64,000 nucleotides of DNA from Persicitalea sp038235275 (GCA_038235275.1 JBBSUC010000016.1:1-64000); one strand, 5' to 3'. Shown: positions 26,702-36,650, counted from the stretch's first letter. Numbers and translations are program-made. Notes: generated by a model from the letters alone, not told the origin.

Positions 26702-27316
26702 TTAGTAGCTTCTGTTGGTATTGGCCCAGGTATCAGACTCCCATCCCGTGTGAATGTTGTCACCTCGGTAAGTCTTCCAATCGTTGGTAATGGCCGTACC
26801 TTCCTCGCGGGTGCGGGCTTTCACACCCACGACGATGCCACCGTTTTCCAGACTTTCCTTGTACACAGCCGCCCGCTCCTCGGGAATACCCGAGCCGACG
26901 AGTGCGCCAATGATTCCGCCTGTGAGTCCGCCCGCCCCGGCACCAGCCAGTCCAGCGGCGATAGGGCCAGCAATGATAAGTCCCAGACCTGGGAGCGCGA
27001 TGGCCGTGCCGATGGCGGCAATGGCCCCCACGATTGCTCCGGCGGTACCGCCGATGGCCGAGCCTACGCCCGCACCTTCCATAGCTTTATTGCCCAGGTC
27101 GGAGCGGTCGTCTTCGTCCACATCCTTGTAGTTAGTCTTGCGGGTTTCGTCGGACATCAGCACCGAAATGTCATCGCGGGTATAACCGCGGTCGATCAGT
27201 GAATTATACGCCTTCTCGGCGTCATCCTTGTCATGAAATACGCCCGTAATGGAGCCGGTTTTAGCGTCCAGTTCGGTGGTGGAGTCTATTTTGTTTGAAT
27301 CTCTTAAGTTGTCCAT
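26702..27316 (-). CDS. YflT-type general stress protein with glycine-zipper core
   Basis: The 204-residue protein has an N-terminal YflT-like (heat-induced stress protein) domain at about 22-60, seen in TGVFHDKDDAEKAYNSLIDR and GYTRDDISVLMSDETRK. The centre (about 80-145) is almost entirely Gly, Ala and Ile (GAGVGSAIGGTAGAIVGAIA and following), a glycine-zipper-like segment able to insert in or lie along a membrane. The C-terminal part repeats a short form of the first domain (ENGGIVVGVKARTREEGTAI). No catalytic motif is present. Proteins of this architecture are common in soil and phyllosphere bacteria and often induced by osmotic or heat stress. That induction is not shown here. Confidence 0.75.
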   Translation of the reverse strand: MDNLRDSNKIDSTTELDAKTGSITGVFHDKDDAEKAYNSLIDRGYTRDDISVLMSDETRKTNYKDVDEDDRSDLGNKAMEGAGVGSAIGGTAGAIVGAIAAIGTAIALPGLGLIIAGPIAAGLAGAGAGGLTGGIIGALVGSGIPEERAAVYKESLENGGIVVGVKARTREEGTAITNDWKTYRGDNIHTGWESDTWANTNRSY

Positions 27317-27539
27317 GTTTTGTGAGGTTTTAGTTTTGAATTAGTTTAGTAATGACTTATTAACGCTGACACTAAAAATAGCATTCCAGAAGGCCCAAGC
27401 GTACCTGGCGACTTCTTCTCCCTGATTTTCCTCATTTCTGAGTAATCCTATCCCCAAACCTGAGGAAAACAAGTCTACTTTTTGAAATAAAAAACCCATT
27501 CGCATTTCTCCCTAGCCGGGAACCGCCTATTTTTGTAAA

Positions 27540-28586
27540 ATGTACAAACGACTCCTCCTCCCTTTCCTCTTTTTTTTCGACGCCGAGCGGGTCCACTATT
27601 GGGTATGCGAGGCGTTGCGCTTTGCGTACGGGCTGCCTTTCGTGCCGGGCTTGCTAAAAAAAATGTACGTGTACGAACATCCATCGCTGGTGCGGGAGGT
27701 GGCCGGACTGCGCTTCAAAAACCCCATCGGGCTGGCGGCAGGCTTCGACAAAAACGCCGAGATGGTGGACGAGATGGCCGCCTTGGGCTTCGGATACGTG
27801 GAAATTGGCACGGTGACGCCCCGCCCGCAGCCGGGCAACGAGAAGCCACGACTTTTTCGGATAAAGAGCGATAAGGCCCTTATCAATCGCATGGGTTTTA
27901 ACAATAAAGGAGCCAACGTAGCCGCCGCTAAACTGCGCTACCGCAAGTCGGACATCATGGTCGGCGGGAATATTGGAAAGAATAAAGACACGCCCAACGA
28001 GAAGGCCCTCGACGACTACGTACGTTGCTTTCAGGATTTGTTCGAGGCGGTTGATTACTTTGTGGTCAACGTTAGCTCGCCTAACACACCCGGTCTGCGC
28101 GATTTGCAGGAGAAAGAACCCCTCACCCACCTGCTGCACGAACTCCAGAAATTGAACAATTATAAACCGAAGCCGAAGCCCATTTTTTTGAAAATAGCGC
28201 CCGACCTGAACCATAGTCAACTTGACGACATCGTGGAGATCGTGTTAGCTACGGGCATTGCGGGCGTCATTGCCACCAACACCACCATTTCGCGGAAAAG
28301 TCTGAATATTTCTGACGCTGATTTGGAGAAAATCGGGGCCGGTGGATTGAGCGGGCAACCCTTAAAGCACCGCTCGACGGAAGTAATTCGTTACCTTTGC
28401 GAGAAATCAGGCCGCGCTTTTCCGGTCTTAGGCGTCGGCGGCATCGCCTCGCCTGCCGACGCCCTAGAGAAGTTAAACGCCGGGGCGTCCCTGTTGCAAA
28501 TCTACACTGGATTCATTTACGAAGGCCCCGGCCTGGCCCGCCGAATCTGTAAATCCCTCGTCGAACAGCACACTAAAAATCCCTAA
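27540..28586 (+). CDS. pyrD: Dihydroorotate dehydrogenase (quinone), class 2
   Basis: The enzyme oxidises dihydroorotate to orotate in pyrimidine synthesis, passing electrons through FMN to membrane quinone. The N-terminal amphipathic helices of class 2 enzymes are present (MYKRLLLPFLFFFDAERVHY). FMN-binding and catalytic blocks follow: NPIGLAAGFDKNAEMVDEM, GTVTPRPQPGNEKPRLFR, NRMGFNNKG, and the catalytic Ser in VNVSSPNTPGLRDLQ. The C-terminal phosphate site is GVGGIASPADALEKLNAGA. The length of 348 residues is normal. The ATG lies 4 nt after a TATTTTTG that fits the -7 consensus, so the leader would be almost absent if that is the promoter. ftsK follows after 95 bp. Confidence 0.95.
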   Translation: MYKRLLLPFLFFFDAERVHYWVCEALRFAYGLPFVPGLLKKMYVYEHPSLVREVAGLRFKNPIGLAAGFDKNAEMVDEMAALGFGYVEIGTVTPRPQPGNEKPRLFRIKSDKALINRMGFNNKGANVAAAKLRYRKSDIMVGGNIGKNKDTPNEKALDDYVRCFQDLFEAVDYFVVNVSSPNTPGLRDLQEKEPLTHLLHELQKLNNYKPKPKPIFLKIAPDLNHSQLDDIVEIVLATGIAGVIATNTTISRKSLNISDADLEKIGAGGLSGQPLKHRSTEVIRYLCEKSGRAFPVLGVGGIASPADALEKLNAGASLLQIYTGFIYEGPGLARRICKSLVEQHTKNP

Positions 28587-28651
28587 AAAAGACAGTTATA
28601 CGATAGATAAGACATCTTTTCCTGCGTAGTCCACTCGCCGACGAAACGCGC

Positions 28652-28679
28652 ACTGTCCACCGTCCACTGTCAACTGAAT
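28652..28679 (+). repeat. Heptamer array before ftsK (four units in register)
   Basis: Four 7-mers in register, ACTGTCC, ACCGTCC, ACTGTCA and ACTGAAT, end 2 nt before the ATG of ftsK. The consensus ACYGTCM is the same as in the array before the aminotransferase gene. Confidence 0.75.
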
Positions 28680-28681
28680 AA

Positions 28682-31150
28682 ATGGCTGAAAATACGCGCC
28701 GATCCAGCACCCGGAACACTTCTAGCAAGATAAAGGAAAAGAAGCCCGCGAGACAACTCTCGTTCGATTGGGTAGGATTTGCCTCTAGCCCCCAGAATAT
28801 GCTGGTGGCAGGAGTGGTGCTTCTTGTGCTGAGCGGGCTGCTTGAGGTGTCTTTTCTGTCGTACCTCTACACGGGAGCCGCCGACCAGAGTGAGGTCGGA
28901 GCGCTGGGCCAGTCGTCCCTGCCCGACCTGGGGGCCAGCACCCGCAATGTGCTGGGCGTATTCGGGGCGTTCATCTCGCAGGTTTTCGTGTACCGCTGGT
29001 TCGGCCTGGCAGCACTGCTGATTCCCGTGGTCCCTTTTCTGGCGGGCTGGCGTATGGTGTTCGGCTCCGACTTGGTCAATCTCAACCGCGCCACCAAAGA
29101 GGTCATTTTTTTCACGCTCTGGATTAGTGCGCTGCTGGGTTACGTGGTACTGATGAGCGACAGCGCTTCCAGCCTGAGTTTCCTGCCCGGCGGGTTTGGC
29201 TTTTATATCAATGAACTACTCAGTGACCTCATTGGCTACGGGAGCATCGTGGTCATTCTGGTGGCCTTGTTCAGTTTTACCGTTTATTTTTATAATGCGA
29301 ATCCCGTAGAACGCTTGCAGCAAGGCCGAAGTCGGCGAGCAGAAAAGAATCAGCAAAGAGAAGCAGAAGCCGATAAGGAAGAAGAACTTGCCCCCAAGTC
29401 TTCTTCAAACGGTCAGGAAATTTCCCCGCCACTCTCCGTGTTGGATCAGACGTATGATGATCCCGTAGAAACGGCAGAAGGTGTTGAATCAGAAGAAATG
29501 GAGACGGAAGCTCTCACTGAGCCACAAACGGAGGTCAAACTGGAACTGGAATTGGACGAGGCCCCACCAGTAGCCATCCCGCAGGAAGAAGAACCCGATC
29601 CTGACGAATTGAGCGAGGAAATCCTCCGTAATTTTGGGCAGTACGACCCAACCCTCGACCTGCCTTCTTTCCAATTCCCTAAGCTCGATACCCTCAACGA
29701 CGTGGACGATAGCGCCCAGCAAAAGGTTTCGCACGACGAACTGGAAAGTAATAAAGAGCGCATTGTGGACACGCTGGCCAGCTACGGCATCAACATTTCC
29801 AAGATCAAGGCGACCATCGGGCCGACCGTCACGCTCTACGAGATTATTCCCGAAGCGGGCGTACGAATTTCCAAAATTCAGAATCTGGAAAAGGACATTG
29901 CCCTGAGTCTGGCGGCGTTGGGTATCCGAATTATCGCACCCATGCCGGGGCGCGGCACCATTGGGATCGAAGTACCCAACAAGAACCGAGAGACGGTATT
30001 TATCCGCAGCGTGCTAGGCAGTGACCGCTTCCAGAAGTCCAATTACGACCTGCCCATCGTACTGGGCAAAACAGTTTCCAACGAAATTTACGTCGCCGAT
30101 CTTGCCAAGATGCCCCACCTGCTCATGGCGGGAGCCACCGGACAGGGTAAATCGGTGGGTCTGAACGTGATCCTGGCCTCTCTGATTTATAAAAAACACC
30201 CGGCGCAACTCAAATTCGTGCTGGTCGATCCCAAGAAGGTGGAGCTGACGCTTTTCAACAAACTGGAAAGGCACTACCTGGCCAAACTCCCCAACAGCGA
30301 CGAGGCCATTATCACTGACACCAAGAAGGTGATTTACACCCTCAATTCGCTGTGCATCGAGATGGACAACCGCTACGATCTGCTGAAAGAAGCCACCGCG
30401 CGCAACTTAAAAGAGTACAATGCCAAGTTTGTCCAGCGCAAACTGAACCCCGAAAACGGCCACCACTTTATGCCCTACATCGTGCTAGTGATCGACGAGC
30501 TGGCCGACCTGATGATGACCGCCGGGAAGGAAGTCGAAACGCCTATTGCCCGACTGGCGCAGTTGGCGCGGGCCGTGGGTATTCACCTGGTGCTGGCCAC
30601 GCAGCGTCCTTCGGTGAAGGTCATCACGGGCCTCATCAAAGCCAATTTCCCCGCCCGACTCTCGTTCCGCGTGACGTCGAGCATCGACTCCCGCACCATT
30701 CTGGACAGCGGTGGGGCCGAGCAATTAGTCGGCCAGGGCGATATGCTCCTGGCGATCAATTCCGAAATCGTGCGTCTGCAATGTCCCTACATCGACACCC
30801 GCGAGATCGAGGATGTCTGTGAGTTCATAGGCAATCAGCGCGGCTACGGCGAAGCATACGCCCTGCCTGAGTACGAAGGCGAGGATGGTGATGGCAGCCG
30901 CGCCGACATTGACACCGACGATTTCGATCCGCTTCTGCGCGATGCCGCTCGCCTGGTCGTCACCCATCAGCAGGGCAGCACCTCGCTCATCCAGCGCAAG
31001 ATGAAGTTGGGCTATAACCGCGCGGGCCGCATCATGGACCAGTTGGAAATCCTGAGCGTGGTTGGTCCCTTTACCGGAAGCAAAGCCCGCGACGTCCTTT
31101 TCAGTGACTTGGAGTCACTGGAACAGTATCTGGATAGTAGAGGCGTGTAG
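28682..31150 (+). CDS. ftsK: FtsK/SpoIIIE-family DNA translocase
   Basis: FtsK sits at the division septum and pumps chromosomal DNA to complete segregation. The 822-residue protein has four N-terminal membrane helices (about 30-210), a short acidic Glu-rich linker (about 225-330, e.g. EEEPDPDELSEE), the alpha/beta motor with Walker A GATGQGKSVG near 482 and Walker B VLVIDELADLMM near 600, and a winged-helix gamma domain at the C terminus (LVVTHQQGSTSLIQRKMKLG) that would recognise oriented KOPS-like sequences. Length and layout are typical for Bacteroidota. A lolA-like gene follows, an arrangement often seen in the phylum. Confidence 0.95.
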   Translation: MAENTRRSSTRNTSSKIKEKKPARQLSFDWVGFASSPQNMLVAGVVLLVLSGLLEVSFLSYLYTGAADQSEVGALGQSSLPDLGASTRNVLGVFGAFISQVFVYRWFGLAALLIPVVPFLAGWRMVFGSDLVNLNRATKEVIFFTLWISALLGYVVLMSDSASSLSFLPGGFGFYINELLSDLIGYGSIVVILVALFSFTVYFYNANPVERLQQGRSRRAEKNQQREAEADKEEELAPKSSSNGQEISPPLSVLDQTYDDPVETAEGVESEEMETEALTEPQTEVKLELELDEAPPVAIPQEEEPDPDELSEEILRNFGQYDPTLDLPSFQFPKLDTLNDVDDSAQQKVSHDELESNKERIVDTLASYGINISKIKATIGPTVTLYEIIPEAGVRISKIQNLEKDIALSLAALGIRIIAPMPGRGTIGIEVPNKNRETVFIRSVLGSDRFQKSNYDLPIVLGKTVSNEIYVADLAKMPHLLMAGATGQGKSVGLNVILASLIYKKHPAQLKFVLVDPKKVELTLFNKLERHYLAKLPNSDEAIITDTKKVIYTLNSLCIEMDNRYDLLKEATARNLKEYNAKFVQRKLNPENGHHFMPYIVLVIDELADLMMTAGKEVETPIARLAQLARAVGIHLVLATQRPSVKVITGLIKANFPARLSFRVTSSIDSRTILDSGGAEQLVGQGDMLLAINSEIVRLQCPYIDTREIEDVCEFIGNQRGYGEAYALPEYEGEDGDGSRADIDTDDFDPLLRDAARLVVTHQQGSTSLIQRKMKLGYNRAGRIMDQLEILSVVGPFTGSKARDVLFSDLESLEQYLDSRGV

Positions 31151-31181
31151 CTTGGGTGGGCTTAGGAATCATCGGTGGGAT

Positions 31182-31270
31182 GGGTCAAAGGGTTAAAGGT
31201 TTCGAAGAAAACGTTCTGAGGCTGTCGCTGTTTACTTTCCATTGGCCTTTGACCGTTTGACCTTTTGACC
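31182..31270. repeat. Facing octamer arrays between ftsK and the lolA-like gene
   Basis: GGGTCAAA and GGGTTAAA (31182-31197) are matched downstream by TTTGACCG, TTTGACCT and TTTGACCC (31248-31271), their inverted form. Both arrays have an 8-nt period, and together they could fold into a long imperfect hairpin after the ftsK stop. Confidence 0.7.
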
Positions 31271-31339
31271 CCTTCTCTTTTAAACCTCAACGCCCCTTTC
31301 TACTCCAAACCCCGTTACCAACCACATCTTTTATTTATT

Positions 31340-31993
31340 ATGAAAAAATATTCAGGAATATTCACGCTGCTATTGGCGGCGATTTTTACGGGCTTGGCAG
31401 TTCCGGCGTTGGCTCAGGCTAAAATAGACAGCAAGGCCGAGGCGATTCTGACGGCTATGAGCAAGAAGTACGAAGATTTGAAGTCGTACAAAGCTAACTT
31501 TGATTTCGCCACCGAGGGCGGCAAGAACATCAAAGGCGATGTGACCGTGAAAGGGGAAAAATTCCGATTAAAAGTGGCCGGACAGGAAATTTTCAATGAC
31601 GGTAAAACGATGGCGACCTTCGTGAAGGAAACCAACGAGGTCAACTTACAAGACTATGACCCCGCCGAATTGGGCGATTTGAACCCTACCCAGATTTTTA
31701 CGGCCTACAAGAAAAACTACAAGTACCGCTTTTTGAAGGAAAGCAAAGAGGGCGGCCAGACTTACGAAACCATCGAACTGGCTCCGACATCAAGCTACGC
31801 CAAGATCGCCAAAGTGCAAATCAAGGTCAACAAGGCAGACAAGGCCATTAAAAGCTGGGATATCCTGATGAGCGACGGCCAGCACGTGATTTACACCATC
31901 ACCAGTTTTCAACCTAATGTGAACGTGGCCGACAGCTATTTCAACTTCGATGCCAAGAAATATCCCGGCGTGGAGGTAGTGGATTTGCGGTAA
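31340..31993 (+). CDS. lolA: LolA-like outer-membrane lipoprotein carrier
   Basis: The start at 31340 gives a standard signal peptide (MKKYSGIFTLLLAAIFTGLA, then VPALAQA); an earlier in-frame ATG at 31265 adds 25 unlikely residues. The mature 195 residues show the LolA-type unclosed barrel: a KKYEDLKSYKANFDFAT first strand, GDVTVKGEKFRLKVAGQEIF, NDGKTMATFVKETNEV, and a C-terminal SWDILMSDGQHVIYTITSFQ strand. In E. coli LolA carries lipoproteins from LolCDE to LolB; Bacteroidota have LolA-like proteins, often behind ftsK as here, but usually no clear LolB. Confidence 0.85.
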   Translation: MKKYSGIFTLLLAAIFTGLAVPALAQAKIDSKAEAILTAMSKKYEDLKSYKANFDFATEGGKNIKGDVTVKGEKFRLKVAGQEIFNDGKTMATFVKETNEVNLQDYDPAELGDLNPTQIFTAYKKNYKYRFLKESKEGGQTYETIELAPTSSYAKIAKVQIKVNKADKAIKSWDILMSDGQHVIYTITSFQPNVNVADSYFNFDAKKYPGVEVVDLR

Positions 31994-31995
31994 GG

Positions 31996-32835
31996 TTAAG
32001 AGTGCTTGGGAAACTGGTCGAAGTCCGGTTTTCTTTTTTCCAAAAAAGCATCGCGTCCTTCCCGCGCCTCGTCGGTCATGTAGCCCAGGCGAGTGGCTTC
32101 GCCCGCGAAAATCTGTTGACCCACCAGGCCGTCGTCCACAAGGTTGAAGGCGAATTTGAGCATTCGGATCGCCATCGGACTTTTTTCCAGAATCTCCTGC
32201 GCCCACTGGTAGGCCGTGGCTTCCAGTTCATCGTGCGGAACCACGGCGTTGACCATGCCCATCTCGAAAGCTTCCTGCGCCGAGTAACTGCGACCCAAAA
32301 AGAAAATTTCCCGCGCCCGCTTTTGCCCGATCTGCCGGGCGAGGTAGGCGGAGCCGTAGCCCGCGTCATAGCTGGCCACGTTGGCATCAGTTTGCTTGAA
32401 AATGGCGTGTTCTTTGCTGGCTAAGGTCAAATCGCACACCACGTGCAGACTGTGTCCCCCGCCCACGGCCCAACCCGGCACCACAGCGATGACGGGCTTG
32501 GTCATGAAGCGGATTTGCCGCTGCACTTCCAGAATATTCAGTCGGTCGAGACCATCGTTTCCCTTATAGCCCGCCTTATCGCGAAATTTTTGGTCGCCAC
32601 CGGAGCAGAAGGAATATATCCCGTCTTTGGCGGGTCCTTCGCCCGAAAGCAGCACTACGCCGATGCTGCCGTCATTGCGGGCGTCGTCGAAGGCATCCAG
32701 CAGTTCAAAAACAGTGCCGGGCCGGAAGGCGTTGCGCACGTCGGGCCGGTTGAAGGCGATGCGGGCCACGCCGTCACACTTTTTGTAGGTAATGTCTTCG
32801 TATTCTTTGGCGATTTGCCAATTGGGTTCTTGCAT
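31996..32835 (-). CDS. menB: 1,4-dihydroxy-2-naphthoyl-CoA synthase
   Basis: MenB closes the second ring of the naphthoquinone during menaquinone synthesis, by an intramolecular Claisen reaction on succinylbenzoyl-CoA. It belongs to the crotonase fold: ARIAFNRPDVRNAFRPGTV near the N terminus, the oxyanion loop YSFCSGGDQKFR, and the substrate-site blocks GWAVGGGHSLHVVCDLTLAS, DANVASYDAGYGSAYLAR and the YSAQEAFEMGMVNAVVP hinge. All are specific to MenB rather than to other crotonases. The length of 279 residues is usual. It converges on the lolA-like gene with 2 bp between stops. Confidence 0.95.
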   Translation of the reverse strand: MQEPNWQIAKEYEDITYKKCDGVARIAFNRPDVRNAFRPGTVFELLDAFDDARNDGSIGVVLLSGEGPAKDGIYSFCSGGDQKFRDKAGYKGNDGLDRLNILEVQRQIRFMTKPVIAVVPGWAVGGGHSLHVVCDLTLASKEHAIFKQTDANVASYDAGYGSAYLARQIGQKRAREIFFLGRSYSAQEAFEMGMVNAVVPHDELEATAYQWAQEILEKSPMAIRMLKFAFNLVDDGLVGQQIFAGEATRLGYMTDEAREGRDAFLEKRKPDFDQFPKHS

Positions 32836-32979
32836 GATTTAGTGGGCAATTTTAGGTCAGAGAACGGCACGAAGTTTTTCGAGAACTGGAAATATAATAG
32901 TTTAAACAAACAACGGGCATTGTGATTCCCGCTGTCAGCAAACCGCAGGCTGCTATTCAGCATCAGCTTTCCAAGTAAT

Positions 32980-35094
32980 CTATTTTCCGGCTTCGTGAAA
33001 GAGAGCACTCGCCGGGACGGGCTGCTCGATAATGCCCTCCGCGTGCCAGGACCAGTCCAGCGCGGTTTTGGCATTGCCCGTCTGATGATAGTAAATTTGA
33101 AACGGGTGGTAGCCCGCTTTGAGTTGAACCGTAGCCGAAGCGGGTACCTTCAGCTTAGGATTATCAGGATAACTGCGATCGAGGATTAGGGCTCCGTGCA
33201 AGCGGAAAACGTAGCTGCCGTTTCCATTCATGGTGAACTGGTAGGTGCCGTCTTTGGGGATTTTCAGATAGCCCTTTTGACCAATCATCCCTTCCTTCAA
33301 ATCAATTTTACTGATGCTCGCATCGGGCGTATTTCCTGATTTCGTAGCCGGGCGGTCAGAAAGATCGGCCACCCAGGGAAATTCGCCTTCGTGCATCATC
33401 CATTGAACACCGGGAACCAGTTTTGGCGCTTCCACGGCGGCCATTGGGGCCAAATCGTAGGGTCGGGGCGCTTCGGGGTCCGGTCGGCGCACCTGGATCA
33501 CTTTTTCCTTAAATTTCTTTTGCATGGCTGCGTACGCCGACTGACCCGCCAGGTTTTTTGTCTCCTGCGGATCGGTAACGACGTTGTATATCTCAAAATT
33601 ATCATCAGCGGACTTGATGTCATAACGCACCCCGACATAATCACCCAACCTTATTTTTTGCATCTGATTACGCTTTCTGGCGCGGTGGTTGGGCGAGAAC
33701 TCGGCGAATTCGGGTGTCTTTCCGTTTTGCTCATACTCGATGTACACCACGCCCTCTTTTTGCTGGCCCTTCCCGGTGAGCGATGGCAATAGCGACACGC
33801 CGTCGGTACGGGCGGGGGCGGGTACCTGGGCCGCGTCGGCAAAGGTGGCCAGCCAGTCGTAGAGCGCGCTAGGTTTTGTAATCACCTGGTTGGCCGGAAT
33901 GTTGCCTGACCACTGCACCAGCGTAGGCATCCTGACGCCGCCTTCCCACACATCGCGCTTGATCCCATCGAAGGGTCCAAAACTGTTGAAAAAAATGGGT
34001 TCGTAGTCCTCTGGTAAATATGACTCGACGGATGGGCCGTTATCGGAGGTAAAAACGACCAGCGTATTTTGGTCAATTTTCAGATCCTTCAAAAGCTGCA
34101 TGATGTCGCCGATACCGTCGTCGATGCGCCGACAGAGCGTGGCGTAGCGTTTGTACACGTCGGGCCAGGCCACTTCCGGCGTCGCGGCATTCTTGTCGTG
34201 GTCCCAAGTGGCGTTGGCGTAGTCGGGATGAATGTACGAATCGGGGGTTCCCGAGGCGGTATTGATCATTTTGCCCGGTGTCCCCAGCCATTGTAATCCG
34301 CCTTTCAGACCGCCGCCTGTGGGATAGGCCTGAGTGGGCAGTTCCAGCACGGCATGAGGAACATCGTAGGCCAGGTACATGAAGAAAGGTTTTTCTTTCC
34401 CGGCCTGCTGCTTGATGAGGTCTTTGGCCTTAGCCGTCCACAGGTCGGTCGTAAAGCTTTTGGCCAGACCTGCCGAAACCTCGGTTTTGTTTTCCCATAC
34501 CTGTTTCTTGCCCCGGTAAATTCCCTCCACGGGATAATGTTCGTGACCGTCCGCGTGCCGGATGTAGGCGTAGGAGTAATCGAAGCCACGATTCAAGGGA
34601 TGCGCGGGCCAGTCGGGCGCCTCGGCGTTGGTACCCTGCAAGCCCCACTTTCCCACGAGGCTCGTACTGTACCCGGCCTCTCTAAGGACCGAACTCATGG
34701 TGTAAGTGTCCTGTAATTCTTTGTCGAACTGGTTATTGCGAACATTGGCGTGGCCCTGGCTTACGCCCAACATCAGCGACGCTCGCGAGGGCGCACAGAC
34801 CGGCGCGGCGCAATAGTGGTTGGTGAGCATGGCACCGTTGGCGGCAAATGCGTCCAGCGCGGGAGTAAACTGCCAGGGTTCGCTGCGGTCGTTGGCCTTC
34901 ATCCGCTGCTTTTGCCAGAAAGCCCCCACGTCGCCCCAGCCCATATCATCGACGAGGATGAAAATGATGTTGGGTCGGGCTGAGGCCGGCTTGGCAGGAG
35001 TGATCGGCTTTTCACTTTTAAGTGCTAGGGTAGTAACGAGTAAGCCCGTTAAGGAAATTAAAATAGAAATTTTTTTTAGCTTGGGTGAAAGCAT
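32980..35094 (-). CDS. Sulfatase with C-terminal PA14-like domain
   Basis: This secreted or periplasmic type I sulfatase removes sulfate esters from sugars or polysaccharides. The active-site Cys that becomes formylglycine is in VCAPSRASLMLG (CxPSR), and the metal site begins with FILVDDMGWGDVG. Other catalytic blocks are GKWGLQG, FTSDNGPSVE and KRDVWEGGVRMP. Beyond the usual C-terminal subdomain there are about 110 extra residues (from LKEGMIGQKGYL) in a strand-rich pattern with DGTYQFTMNGNGSYVFRLHG and KAGYHPFQIYYHQ, typical of PA14-like carbohydrate-binding domains. The start at 35094 places the signal peptide (MLSPKLKKISILISLTGLLV) at the N terminus; an ATG 12 codons earlier is less suitable. 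It is the last of three tandem sulfatases. No maturase gene is in view. Confidence 0.88.
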   Translation of the reverse strand: MLSPKLKKISILISLTGLLVTTLALKSEKPITPAKPASARPNIIFILVDDMGWGDVGAFWQKQRMKANDRSEPWQFTPALDAFAANGAMLTNHYCAAPVCAPSRASLMLGVSQGHANVRNNQFDKELQDTYTMSSVLREAGYSTSLVGKWGLQGTNAEAPDWPAHPLNRGFDYSYAYIRHADGHEHYPVEGIYRGKKQVWENKTEVSAGLAKSFTTDLWTAKAKDLIKQQAGKEKPFFMYLAYDVPHAVLELPTQAYPTGGGLKGGLQWLGTPGKMINTASGTPDSYIHPDYANATWDHDKNAATPEVAWPDVYKRYATLCRRIDDGIGDIMQLLKDLKIDQNTLVVFTSDNGPSVESYLPEDYEPIFFNSFGPFDGIKRDVWEGGVRMPTLVQWSGNIPANQVITKPSALYDWLATFADAAQVPAPARTDGVSLLPSLTGKGQQKEGVVYIEYEQNGKTPEFAEFSPNHRARKRNQMQKIRLGDYVGVRYDIKSADDNFEIYNVVTDPQETKNLAGQSAYAAMQKKFKEKVIQVRRPDPEAPRPYDLAPMAAVEAPKLVPGVQWMMHEGEFPWVADLSDRPATKSGNTPDASISKIDLKEGMIGQKGYLKIPKDGTYQFTMNGNGSYVFRLHGALILDRSYPDNPKLKVPASATVQLKAGYHPFQIYYHQTGNAKTALDWSWHAEGIIEQPVPASALFHEAGK

Positions 35095-35246
35095 ATCAGT
35101 CCAGAAAATGTAGCAGGTGTCTTTTATCAAAAAGAACTAAAACACCTGATACAAGAAAAATCTACTTATTAAACTTCGGATTCCAGGTTATAGGGCAGGT
35201 TGACGGTAAGATGATAATTATTGGTGGGAGTATGGAAAAGCAGCAG

Positions 35247-36647
35247 CTACTGGGCTCTGTTGGCAAGAGCGGGCAGCAACTTGCGCCAGGCCAGCAACCG
35301 GCGACTCATTTCCTGGGTTATTTTGGGATTTTGGGCGGCGACGTTCTGGGTTTCAGGAGAGTCTTTTTTCAAATCGAACAACTGCGCGTCGGTGCCGTCG
35401 TCGCTTAGCAGTAGTTTCCAGGGGCCCAGCCGCATGGCCAGGTTCGGACTTACGTCTTCAGCGTCGGGCGGATAGATAAAACTCTCGTGATTACGTCCGT
35501 ATTCCCAGAAAATGGGCTGTTTACGCGCGAGTTTCTTGCCGAACCAGGCATCGGAAACATCTACGCCATCCAGTTTTTCGGAAACAGGTAACGGAGAATT
35601 TGTAATCTTGCAAAAAGTCGGCAGTAAATCCATCGCTACCATCACGGCTTCCTCATTGACTTTTCCGGCGGGTACCTTCCCTGGATAGCGCACAAGGAAC
35701 GGCATTCGGATACCACCTTCGTAGAGCGAAAGTTTGGTGCCGCGCAGTCCCACCGTACGACGGTCGCCGAAGGCGGGCATCGGGCCGTTGTCGCTCGTGA
35801 AAATAACCAACGTATTTTCATCCAGTCCCAAGGCCTTAATACCTGCCATCAGGCGGCCAATCTGCGTGTCCAGTTCTACCAACACTTTTTCCAGGCTCGG
35901 GAGCTTTTGCGAATCCCGGGGATGAACCTCCATTGTCTCGGCGTCGGGAATCCAGGGTGTGTGGACGTCGTCGGGCCAGAGGTTGATGTAGGACGCACCT
36001 CCTTTATTTTTTGCTAAGAATTCCAGCGTCTTGTCCACAAAGTAGCTCGTGCGGTTCCAGCGCTTAACGCTGTCCTCCTTGGACCAAATCCAGTTCGTGG
36101 CCGTCAGCAGCGGGTCGGGATCAGGGCTTTCGTAGGTGCTGGAATACTCGTCGAAACCGTATTCAGGGATACCGGGTGCCTCAGTCACGTCACGCCCGCC
36201 GCCCATGTGCCACTTGCCGAAGTGGGCCGTGTGGTAGCCGTTCTGCCGCAACGCCCGCGCCACCGACGGAGCCGACGGATCGAGAAAGTCCGCCATTTCG
36301 CAGGTACGGTTGTGCTTTTTGTCGCTCAGGTAGGAGGTAATATTCCAACGGGCCGGCATCATCCCGGTTGTCAGCGCCACCCGCGAGGGCGAGCAAATCG
36401 GCGAGCCGCTGTAATACTGCGTAAAGCGCGTCCCCTCGGTTGCAATGCGGTCGATATTGGGTGTCGGGGCGACCTTTCCACCATAGCACCCCACATCGCC
36501 TACGCCCATGTCATCGACCAGGATGAGGATGATATTGGGCGTAGGCGATGTGGTTTTTTGGGCGAAGGCCGAGGTAGCCAAGCAAAGAAAACAAACCAAA
36601 AAAATGCTAACCAACTGATTTAGGAAGGAAAGCCATTTCAAGCGCAT
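35247..36647 (-). CDS. Sulfatase (arylsulfatase-A-like)
   Basis: The protein has a signal peptide (MRLKWLSFLNQLVSIFLVCF) and about 465 residues of sulfatase. The formylglycine motif is ICSPSRVALTTG, the metal site starts at NIILILVDDMGVGDVG, and the substrate-site blocks HFGKWHMGGGRDV, FTSDNGPMPAF and LYEGGIRMPFLVRYPGKV are present. A paired ATG 4 codons upstream overlaps an ATCATTC heptamer array, so I prefer 36647. This is the middle gene of three; the spacing to its neighbours is 152 bp and 26 bp. Its substrate is not deducible, but marine or plant sulfated glycans are common for this group. Confidence 0.88.
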   Translation of the reverse strand: MRLKWLSFLNQLVSIFLVCFLCLATSAFAQKTTSPTPNIILILVDDMGVGDVGCYGGKVAPTPNIDRIATEGTRFTQYYSGSPICSPSRVALTTGMMPARWNITSYLSDKKHNRTCEMADFLDPSAPSVARALRQNGYHTAHFGKWHMGGGRDVTEAPGIPEYGFDEYSSTYESPDPDPLLTATNWIWSKEDSVKRWNRTSYFVDKTLEFLAKNKGGASYINLWPDDVHTPWIPDAETMEVHPRDSQKLPSLEKVLVELDTQIGRLMAGIKALGLDENTLVIFTSDNGPMPAFGDRRTVGLRGTKLSLYEGGIRMPFLVRYPGKVPAGKVNEEAVMVAMDLLPTFCKITNSPLPVSEKLDGVDVSDAWFGKKLARKQPIFWEYGRNHESFIYPPDAEDVSPNLAMRLGPWKLLLSDDGTDAQLFDLKKDSPETQNVAAQNPKITQEMSRRLLAWRKLLPALANRAQ

Positions 36648-36650
36648 CTC